A stretch of DNA of 7,134 nt from NCBI GenBank assembly GCA_003526525.1, contig DPVV01000392.1, positions 1 to 7,134 on the forward strand, read 5' to 3'. The notes beneath the pieces were generated by a model. It was not told where the DNA came from. It worked only from the letters and a program-made list of their open reading frames with translations, and did not search any database. Below, in pieces: positions 1-4,763 of this stretch. Position 1 is the stretch's first letter. The number at the start of each line of letters is the position of its first letter. The position numbers were made by a program, and so were the translations under genes. The DNA is from Lachnoclostridium phytofermentans (lineage in GTDB: Bacteria > Bacillota > Clostridia > Lachnospirales > Lachnospiraceae).

Positions 1-1
1 T

Positions 2-271
2 ATAAATATTTCTCGTGGTGGGATTGGATTTTACTCTAGCAGTAATTTACCTATCGGATTTTATTTTAATGCATGTATACAGCTGGGGGATGAAGATGCG
101 AAGCTCTACTGTGTTGTAAAGATTATTCGAGCAGAAGAGGTTAAGGATACCACTCCTGACAAAGAAGAGGGAGTTGATTATAGGATTTATCGATATGGCT
201 GTGAATTCGTTGGAATGGCACCTGTATTGTCCTATATCTTTGATAATTTTGAGAAGTCAATGGAAGATTGA
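2..271 (+). CDS. PilZ-domain protein, C-terminal part (probable c-di-GMP receptor); 5' end outside window
   Basis: An open frame entering from the left edge encodes 89 residues and ends at TGA 269-271, with a second in-frame stop (TAA) at 278-280. The first visible residues, NISRGGIGFYS, match the second signature of PilZ domains, (D/N)xSxxG, which together with an upstream RxxxR motif binds cyclic-di-GMP; the RxxxR part would lie before the window. The rest (SNLPIGFYFNACIQL..., KIIRAEEV..., YGCEFVGMAP) looks like the alternating beta strands that finish a PilZ barrel, followed by a short helical tail (YIFDNFEKSMED). PilZ proteins transmit c-di-GMP levels to motility, secretion or polysaccharide synthesis. 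A YcgR-type flagellar brake is one possibility, but the N-terminal half that would show this is absent. The gene is followed 37 bases later by a strong terminator, so it is the last gene of its transcript. Confidence 0.75.
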   Translation: MNISRGGIGFYSSSNLPIGFYFNACIQLGDEDAKLYCVVKIIRAEEVKDTTPDKEEGVDYRIYRYGCEFVGMAPVLSYIFDNFEKSMED

Positions 272-307
272 TTTGAATAATCTACTTGATACATGCTTGG
301 AATGTAT

Positions 308-369
308 AATAGCATAGAATTTCCTAAAAAGTGCGGAAGCACTTGAAAGGAAAATTCTATGCTATTTTT
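308..369 (+). terminator. Intrinsic terminator after the PilZ gene
   Basis: A long hairpin lies just downstream of the PilZ stop. AATAGCATAGAATTTCCT (308-325) pairs with AGGAAAATTCTATGCTATT (348-366) with one bulged A. The loop region contains a second small stem, GTGC (331-334) with GCAC (339-342), capped by GGAA, a GNRA-type tetraloop. The right arm runs into TTTTT (365-369). On the opposite strand the hairpin is not followed by a T run, so it mainly serves the plus strand. Confidence 0.8.
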
Positions 370-468
370 GTTAACACATAGTTTAATTTGTGATACCTAC
401 TATTCATGGAAAGGTAAAGTTCGAAAAACGTGCATTTTCTTGTTGTTACATTGCCCTGCATTCTTTAT

Positions 469-1473
469 TTAATTTATTTTGGTGTGTGTATCAACATAAG
501 AAGGGGTACATTGATTTATATAGGAAATAGCTCTTGATATTATCAGCTCTACAAGTTTCGTGGCATCTTCCTCAGTAGAGATGTTAGGGACAAATCCAGC
601 TGCCATATTAGAATGTCCACCACCGTCACCATATCCAGCAAGTATAGTTTTAATAAAATCACTTGCATCTAAGAATGGTAAAGCACTACGAGCGGAAAAC
701 TTAATTCCACCACCGCGGTAGGAATATACCAAAGAAAACTCTATTTCTAAAATTGTTAGTAAAAAATCACTTACAGTTGCAATCATAGCTTCGGAGCAAT
801 CGTTACCGATGTTTGCAATGGCAAGTGGGCCGTATGTTTTTAAACTATCAATTGCTTTTTTATAACTAACTAAATCGGACAATTGAATACTGCTTTTCTC
901 TAACGACCGTAATTTTTTATTATTAGAGCAGTGGTATAAATGGCTAAAAACAGTGATATCCAAGAGATTAACTCCTCTTGTCATATTAGCGGTATCGATT
1001 TTTAAGCCATAAAGAAGTGCTGTAGCTAAGTCTGATGTGATCGGTATATTATTTTCTAAGAAATAGCTCGTAATAATGGAAGAGCATGCCCCAACATCAC
1101 TTCTTATGTCATAAAAACGATAACAAGCAGTTTTTTGAATTTGATGATGATCGATACAGGCGATGACTTGACCATTGGTATCTGCCATATTAATATTACC
1201 ATTCTGACCATCTACGATGATGATTTCATCTTCTGGTGCCAAGGAAACATCTTGCAAGGGATATATTTCGATGGAGAGAAGTTCTAGCATTTTTAATGTA
1301 TTGACTTTATCGATAATCCCATGATAGATGATAGTAGCATATTTTCCTCTTGCCTGAAACAATACTTGCAATCCCAGTGCAGAAGCCAATGCATCCTGAT
1401 CGGGATAATTATGCATTAAGATGTATACATGAGGATGTTCAATGCAATTGATCAATTCATCTAACTTAGTCAT
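469..1473 (-). CDS. DHH/DHHA1 family phosphoesterase (NrnA/RecJ-like)
   Basis: A 334-residue protein with the full set of DHH phosphoesterase metal-ligand motifs. Motif I is HNYPDQD (H21, D25, D27), motif II VDGQ (D88), motif III DHH (residues 108-110) and motif IV GLKIDT (D160). The C-terminal DHHA1 substrate-binding domain carries RGGGIKFSARS (about 254-264) and GGGH (284-287) followed by SNMAAG. The family uses two Mn2+ ions to hydrolyse phosphodiesters or phosphomonoesters. NrnA-type members degrade nanoRNA, 3'-phosphoadenosine 5'-phosphate and pGpG or pApA dinucleotides. Motif I is YPDQDALAS rather than the RPDGDA..GS usual in NrnA, so the exact substrate is uncertain. There is no signal peptide, so it should be cytoplasmic. 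The ATG at 1471-1473 (complement) follows an AAAGAAAGGA ribosome site about 8 bases upstream. It is transcribed alone and converges on the PilZ gene. Confidence 0.88.
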   Translation of the reverse strand: MTKLDELINCIEHPHVYILMHNYPDQDALASALGLQVLFQARGKYATIIYHGIIDKVNTLKMLELLSIEIYPLQDVSLAPEDEIIIVDGQNGNINMADTNGQVIACIDHHQIQKTACYRFYDIRSDVGACSSIITSYFLENNIPITSDLATALLYGLKIDTANMTRGVNLLDITVFSHLYHCSNNKKLRSLEKSSIQLSDLVSYKKAIDSLKTYGPLAIANIGNDCSEAMIATVSDFLLTILEIEFSLVYSYRGGGIKFSARSALPFLDASDFIKTILAGYGDGGGHSNMAAGFVPNISTEEDATKLVELIISRAISYINQCTPSYVDTHTKIN

Positions 1474-1506
1474 GCAAATATTCCTTTCTTTGGAAAGAAT
1501 AATTTT

Positions 1507-1534
1507 ATTATATCATATTTTGAATACCTGTACA
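1507..1534 (-). promoter_or_regulatory. Probable sigma-A promoter of the DHH gene
   Basis: Read on the minus strand, a perfect -10 box TATAAT (1507-1512) is preceded by a 16-base spacer and TGTACA (1529-1534), which matches four of six bases of TTGACA. The predicted start of transcription is about 1500, giving a short leader of some 27 bases before the DHH start codon. Confidence 0.55.
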
Positions 1535-1601
1535 TTATCTATCTATTTTGTAATATTTTAACCACATCAGTAGTGGAAATGAGGTTATGAGCAAGTAGCG
1601 T

Positions 1602-1624
1602 AAGCGGATTGCGAATATCCGCTT
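1602..1624. other. Small inverted repeat between the DUF4491 and DHH genes
   Basis: AAGCGGAT (1602-1609) and ATCCGCTT (1617-1624) form an 8-bp stem with a 7-base loop. It lies 45 bases downstream of the DUF4491 stop codon, where a terminator would be expected, but no T run follows it on the minus strand. It may therefore be a weak terminator, a 3'-end processing or stability hairpin, or nothing. A weaker CCAC/GTGG stem (1562-1576) lies just beyond it. Confidence 0.3.
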
Positions 1625-1669
1625 TGATAATTCAGTCTTGTTTATAGTTATATGTAATTAAGTGATTTC

Positions 1670-1954
1670 TTATTTTCTTTTTGGATTTTTAGGGAACCAA
1701 CCCTTTTCTACCCGTTTTTCTTGATGAACTAATTCTCCAATGCTCCAAAGGTTTGTAATTCCAAGTACAGCCAAGCCAGCACTTACAATAACCTGTGTTG
1801 CGTATACTGATAGAATCAGCATCATAATACCAAAAATAGCAAAGACTGGCCAAATATTTTTGGTGAAATAGTATTCTGCCTTTATAACAATGGGATGATA
1901 TAATGCGATTGCTATAAAAGAGATGAAACCGATTATAATGCCTGTATAAGCCAT
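1670..1954 (-). CDS. DUF4491 family small membrane protein
   Basis: A 94-residue protein that matches the DUF4491 family from end to end as I remember it. It has a short polar start, a first hydrophobic helix (about 4-24), the conserved HPIVIKAEYYF segment (20-30), a second helix (about 34-52), a third (about 54-74) and a basic cytoplasmic-type tail, QEKRVEKGWFPKNPKRK (78-94). The tail is the most recognisable family signature. No reaction or partner is known to me, so it is a conserved integral membrane protein of unknown function. The ATG at 1952-1954 (complement) is preceded by a strong AAGGAGG (1959-1965), which fixes the start. It is transcribed separately from the DHH gene, which has its own promoter, and divergently from purH. 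I could not find a convincing promoter in 1970-2040. Confidence 0.85.
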   Translation of the reverse strand: MAYTGIIIGFISFIAIALYHPIVIKAEYYFTKNIWPVFAIFGIMMLILSVYATQVIVSAGLAVLGITNLWSIGELVHQEKRVEKGWFPKNPKRK

Positions 1955-2129
1955 GAGACCTCCTTAAGAAATATATGATTGGTGTTTTTAGTATTACTCT
2001 TATGTACGCTATAAGATTTTAATCACAACTTCATTGAAATTTGATTTATATAAGATAAAAGTAGCTATTTTTATAATACCTTATACAAAAAAGGCCATAA
2101 TAAATGCTTCGAAAGAAAGTAACAAACTA

Positions 2130-2158
2130 TTGCGCTTAGTAAAAAAGTATAGTAATAT
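2130..2158 (+). promoter_or_regulatory. Candidate promoter of the purH riboswitch transcript
   Basis: TTGCGC (2130-2135), a 17-base spacer and TAATAT (2153-2158) give modest matches to the sigma-A consensus (three and four of six). The strongest argument is position: transcription would begin near 2165, at the 5' edge of the ZTP aptamer P1 helix. Other AT-rich hexamers upstream, such as TATAAT at 2072-2077, lack a partner -35 box. Confidence 0.4.
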
Positions 2159-2165
2159 GAAGTTG

Positions 2166-2257
2166 CAATGTACGACTGGCGGAAACTGTAGGCGACTACA
2201 GGTGGGGATAACCCACAGGGAGTACATTATATAACTTTAAGAGCCGACCGCCTGGGC
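2166..2257 (+). ncRNA. ZTP riboswitch aptamer (pfl motif) upstream of purH
   Basis: The region carries the conserved parts of the ZTP/pfl RNA in order. P1 is AATGTAC (2167-2173) pairing with GTACATT (2222-2228). CGACTGGCGG follows at 2173-2182. P2 is GTGGG (2202-2206) with CCCAC (2212-2216), then AGGGAG (2217-2222). A short linker leads to the 3' domain GCCGACCGCCTGGGC (2243-2257), where GCC and GGC close P3. Between the first block and P2 there is an extra hairpin, CTGTA (2186-2190) with TACAG (2197-2201). This class binds ZTP and ZMP (AICAR ribotide) and turns genes on; it is typically found upstream of purine and one-carbon genes, including purH. Here purH begins 105 bases downstream, which agrees with the assignment. 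The aptamer boundaries are accurate to a few bases. Confidence 0.95.
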
Positions 2258-2317
2258 CACCACCTTCGATGATATCCGTGACGAATATCCGTTGGCAGTA
2301 GCTCAGGTGGTTTTTTT
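2247..2317 (+). terminator. Riboswitch-controlled intrinsic terminator (expression platform)
   Basis: GCTCAGGTGG (2301-2310) runs directly into seven Ts (2311-2317). It can pair in two ways: with ACCACCT at 2259-2265 (7 bp, using 2305-2311), or with the aptamer's conserved CCGCCTGGGC at 2248-2257 (ten contiguous pairs, two of them G-U, plus A2247-T2311). The second pairing destroys P3, so aptamer folding on ZTP and terminator formation exclude each other. This is the arrangement of a ligand-activated anti-termination switch. The loop between the arms contains a weak GATAT/ATATC stem (2271-2275 with 2285-2289). That the strand exchange is used is inferred from pairing, not shown. Confidence 0.85.
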
Positions 2318-2345
2318 ATGCATAAAAATAACTCTGCAATAGTAA

Positions 2346-2353
2346 GAGGAAGG
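2346..2353 (+). promoter_or_regulatory. purH ribosome binding site
   Basis: GAGGAAGG lies 8 bases before the ATG at 2362 and 11 bases before the second ATG at 2365. The spacing favours the first, giving a protein that starts [13 protein letters not shown]. The ATG at 2354 touches the site directly and reads only three codons, so it is unlikely to be used. Confidence 0.75.
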
Positions 2354-2361
2354 ATGAATGG

Positions 2362-3918
2362 ATGATGAGAGCATTAATCAGTGTATCGGACAAAACAGGA
2401 ATTGTAGAATTTGCAAAGGAATTAGTTTCTCTTGGTATTGAGATTATCTCTACAGGAGGTACTTATAGCAAACTTAAGGAGGCTGAGGTTCCTGCAATTG
2501 AGATTTCAGAATTAACTGGATTTCCAGAGTGTCTTGACGGAAGAGTGAAGACTTTACATCCAATCGTACATGCTGGGTTGCTTGCAATGAGAAGTAATGA
2601 GAGCCATATGAAGCAGTTAAAGGACTTGAATATTGAAACGATTGATATGGTAATTGTAAATCTTTATCCATTCAAAGCAACGATCCTAAAAGATGGAGTT
2701 ACGAGAGCAGAAGCAGTTGAAAATATTGATATTGGCGGCCCAACGATGCTTCGTTCTGCTGCTAAGAATTATCAGGATGTAGCTGTTGTGGTTGATCCTA
2801 CAGACTATAGTATAGTACTTAAGGAATTAAAAGAAGAAAATGTAGTATCACTAGATACAAAGTTTTATTTAATGCAGAAAGTATTTATGCATACTTCTAG
2901 TTATGATACTATGATTGCGGACTATTTAAGAAGACAAAGAAATGATCATGAATTACCAGAAACCTTAACCATGACCTTTGAGAAGGTTCAAGATATGAGA
3001 TATGGTGAGAATCCTCATCAAAAAGCAGCTTTTTATCGTGAAATTGGTAAGAAACAAGGCTCCATTACTGATGCGGTTCAGTTAAATGGAAAAGAATTAT
3101 CCTTTAATAACATCAATGATACCAATGGGGCACTTGAGCTATTAAAAGAATTTACAGAACCAACTGTAGTCGCTTGTAAACATGGAAATCCATGTGGTGT
3201 AGGAAGCGATACCGATATTGAAAAAGCTTGGGATAAGGCATTCGCTGCAGATAAAGTATCTATCTATGGTGGAATTGTAGTAGCAAACCGTGAGATTACC
3301 TTGGCAATGGCGGAAAAGATGAAGAGTGTATTCCTTGAAGTAGTAGTTGCACCAAGTTATGAAACCGAAGCTTTGGAGATTTTTAAGACCAAGAAGAACA
3401 TTCGAATCTTAGAATTAAAGGGTATTGAGATTCCTCAGGAGGAAAGCGCTTATGACCTTAAGAAGGTAAATGGTGGTTTGATTGTTCAGACAATTGACAG
3501 TAAGTTGTTAATTGAGGAAGAGGTAAAGGTAGTTACTGATCGTACTCCTTCCGATAAGGAAATGGAAGATCTATTATTTGCATGGAAAGTAGTAAAGTTT
3601 GTGAAATCAAATGGTATCGCTCTAGCAAAGGATAAACAAAGTATTGGGATTGGTCCTGGGCAAGTAAGTCGTATTTGGTCAACGAAGCAAAGTATTGATC
3701 ATGCAGAAGAATTAATCGGTCAGGATGCAACGAAAGGTGCTGTTCTTGCTTCTGACGCCTTTTTCCCATTCGATGATTGTGTAGAAGAGGCTCACAAAGC
3801 AGGTATTACTGCAATTATACAGCCGGGTGGATCAATCCGTGATGAGGACTCTATTAAGAAATGCAATGAGTACGGTATCGCAATGGTATTCACAGGGATG
3901 AGACACTTTAAGCATTAA
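2362..3918 (+). CDS. purH: Bifunctional AICAR formyltransferase / IMP cyclohydrolase PurH
   Basis: A 518-residue protein, full length for the family and recognisable throughout. It performs the last two steps of purine synthesis in the cytoplasm: AICAR plus 10-formyl-tetrahydrofolate gives FAICAR, which is then cyclised to IMP. The N-terminal MGS-like cyclohydrolase domain has [11 protein letters not shown] (3-13), STGGT (30-34), DGRVKTLHP (59-67), NLYPF (100-104) and ENIDIGGP (120-127). The transformylase part has RYGENPHQ (213-220) and the catalytic KHGNPCG (273-279, with K273 and H274), then SDAFFPF (464-470) and IQPGGSIRD (486-494), and ends FTGMRHFKH. Every motif is intact. The gene stands alone rather than inside a pur cluster in this window, behind its own ZTP riboswitch. 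It should therefore be induced when AICAR/ZTP accumulate, for example under folate shortage. It ends in TAA and converges on the cold-shock gene. Confidence 0.98.
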   Translation: MMRALISVSDKTGIVEFAKELVSLGIEIISTGGTYSKLKEAEVPAIEISELTGFPECLDGRVKTLHPIVHAGLLAMRSNESHMKQLKDLNIETIDMVIVNLYPFKATILKDGVTRAEAVENIDIGGPTMLRSAAKNYQDVAVVVDPTDYSIVLKELKEENVVSLDTKFYLMQKVFMHTSSYDTMIADYLRRQRNDHELPETLTMTFEKVQDMRYGENPHQKAAFYREIGKKQGSITDAVQLNGKELSFNNINDTNGALELLKEFTEPTVVACKHGNPCGVGSDTDIEKAWDKAFAADKVSIYGGIVVANREITLAMAEKMKSVFLEVVVAPSYETEALEIFKTKKNIRILELKGIEIPQEESAYDLKKVNGGLIVQTIDSKLLIEEEVKVVTDRTPSDKEMEDLLFAWKVVKFVKSNGIALAKDKQSIGIGPGQVSRIWSTKQSIDHAEELIGQDATKGAVLASDAFFPFDDCVEEAHKAGITAIIQPGGSIRDEDSIKKCNEYGIAMVFTGMRHFKH

Positions 3919-3994
3919 TAATATATAGATGGTCATCCAACGCTGATTTCATGTGTGTGAAACACATATGGATTGATAAACTGCTGTAGGCTTC

Positions 3995-4033
3995 TATATA
4001 AATGGTGCTATTTTGTTTAGTACCATTTATGTA
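3995..4033 (+). other. Hairpin in the purH 3' untranslated region
   Basis: Bases 3995-4010 pair with 4018-4033 around a 7-base loop (TTTTGTT), giving 16 pairs including two G-U. It lies between the purH stop and the bidirectional terminator. No T run follows it, so it is not itself a classical terminator on the plus strand. A smaller hairpin, ATGTGT (3951-3956) with ACACAT (3962-3967), lies upstream of it, enclosed by ATCCA/TGGAT arms (3935-3939 and 3969-3973). These may protect or process the 3' end of the purH mRNA. No open reading frame of note occupies 3919-4040. Confidence 0.5.
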
Positions 4034-4040
4034 TAACACT

Positions 4041-4087
4041 AAAAAGTGGGTAAATCAAAACGATTTGTTTTGATTTACCCACTTTTT
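4041..4087. terminator. Bidirectional intrinsic terminator shared by purH and the cold-shock gene
   Basis: A perfect 21-bp inverted repeat runs AAAAAGTGGGTAAATC... (4041-4061) against its exact complement (4067-4087) with a 5-base loop. It begins with AAAAA and ends with TTTTT, so each strand sees a hairpin followed by a U tract. Its position between two convergent genes (purH stop at 3918, csp stop at 4155) fits termination in both directions. Confidence 0.9.
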
Positions 4088-4154
4088 GCATCCATTTTCG
4101 TTTGTTACAAGCCTATAAATCGAACTTTATATTTAAAGTATGATTTCAGTCTGA

Positions 4155-4355
4155 TTATAACTTTGTTACGTTAGCTGCCTGAGGTCCTTTTTCGCCTTCT
4201 ACAACTTCAAATGCAACAGCTTCGCCTTCTTCAAGAACTTTGAAGCCATCCATGTTAAGAGCTGAGAAATGAACGAATACATCGTTTCCTTCTTCGTCAG
4301 AAAGGAAACCAAAACCTTTTTTTGCATTAAACCACTTAACTGTACCTTTTTTCAT
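4155..4355 (-). CDS. Cold-shock protein, CspA family
   Basis: A 66-residue single cold-shock domain, the standard length for bacterial Csp proteins. The five-stranded OB fold is clear from [18 protein letters not shown]..., with the RNA-binding surface formed by W8, RNP1 (KGFGFL, 13-18) and RNP2 (VFVHF, 26-30), and the usual ending [10 protein letters not shown]. These proteins bind single-stranded RNA and DNA in the cytoplasm and act as RNA chaperones, loosening mRNA structure in the cold or during growth. The ATG at 4353-4355 (complement) follows AGGAGG (4363-4368) with 7 bases between. The gene is monocistronic: it has its own consensus promoter and shares a terminator with purH. The number and naming of Csp paralogues cannot be judged from this window, so no symbol is given. 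Confidence 0.97.
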   Translation of the reverse strand: MKKGTVKWFNAKKGFGFLSDEEGNDVFVHFSALNMDGFKVLEEGEAVAFEVVEGEKGPQAANVTKL

Positions 4356-4425
4356 AAAAGTGCCTCCTGAAAACTGATAAAAAATATGTAGTGCCTACAA
4401 TTATCGATTGGATAATCTATAGAAT

Positions 4426-4454
4426 AATTTAACATATTTATAATAAATTGTCAA
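4426..4454 (-). promoter_or_regulatory. Promoter of the cold-shock gene
   Basis: On the minus strand there is a perfect -35 box, TTGACA (4449-4454), a 17-base spacer and TAAATT (4426-4431), four of six for the -10. The predicted start near 4419 leaves a leader of about 64 bases. Within the leader, TGTAG/CTACA arms (plus-strand 4387-4391 and 4395-4399) can form a small hairpin about 20 bases before the ribosome site. Structured leaders are common in csp mRNAs, but I see no identifiable cold-shock box. Confidence 0.65.
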
Positions 4455-4548
4455 TTTATCTTTATCAAATAGGTAGAAAATTTTGCTTTTTTTAGAAAAT
4501 ATTTGTCGTCAATTTTAAAAAAGGACATACTACAATATTGTTTTTTAT

Positions 4549-4577
4549 ATGACAATGCATGGGAATTATGATATAAT
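4549..4577 (+). promoter_or_regulatory. Strong extended -10 promoter of the M16C peptidase gene
   Basis: ATGACA (4549-4554) matches five of six bases of the -35 consensus. A 17-base spacer ends in TGA, directly before a perfect TATAAT (4572-4577), so the -10 is of the extended TGn type. Transcription would start near 4584, giving an unusually long leader of about 180 bases. A weaker second candidate is TTGTGA (4641-4646), 18 bases, TATAAA (4665-4670). Confidence 0.7.
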
Positions 4578-4583
4578 TGAAAA

Positions 4584-4763
4584 ATACACTAGTGATACAT
4601 AGTTGTAATAGTCAAATGCATAGAAAATTAAAATGTCAAATTGTGAAGAAATAGTTTGATATCGTATAAATATGAATTGTCAGTGTTACACTAATTTACA
4701 GTATGGTTACCATTGGAAGGAAACGAAGATACTTCTGATATCATAAGGAAAGTAGGGAAAAGA
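4584..4763 (+). other. Long 5' leader of the peptidase gene with short palindromes
   Basis: About 180 untranslated bases separate the predicted start of transcription from the ATG. They contain CACTAGTG (4587-4594), only a few bases after the start, and two 11-base palindromes, AGTGTTACACT (4682-4692) and ATGGTTACCAT (4703-4713), whose centres are 21 bases apart. I recognise no known riboswitch, T-box or attenuator here, and there is no T-tailed terminator hairpin. The region could hold operators or simply be AT-rich leader. Confidence 0.35.

Noticed and set aside
1602..1624. Intrinsic terminator for the DUF4491 gene
   Set aside because: The hairpin exists, but no T run follows it on the minus strand, so I list it only as an inverted repeat.
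2034..2234. A 66-codon open frame on the plus strand between the DUF4491 gene and purH
   Set aside because: Its last third runs through the conserved core of the ZTP aptamer, it has no ribosome binding site, and the predicted protein is a lysine- and isoleucine-rich string with no recognisable domain. Its start also lies upstream of the proposed promoter.
2354..2365. A three-codon leader frame (ATG AAT GGA TGA) whose stop overlaps the purH start, suggesting translational coupling
   Set aside because: The ATG is directly adjacent to the ribosome site with no spacer, so initiation there is implausible; the same site serves the ATG at 2362 at normal distance.
2474..3769. Two open frames on the minus strand inside purH (2474-2671 and 3533-3769)
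   Set aside because: They lie wholly within a clearly functional purH, and their predicted proteins are low-quality sequences resembling no family I know.
4387..4399. Cold-shock thermosensor in the csp leader
   Set aside because: Only a 5-bp hairpin is visible, and no known cold-shock box or long alternative pairing is apparent; it is mentioned under the promoter entry only.
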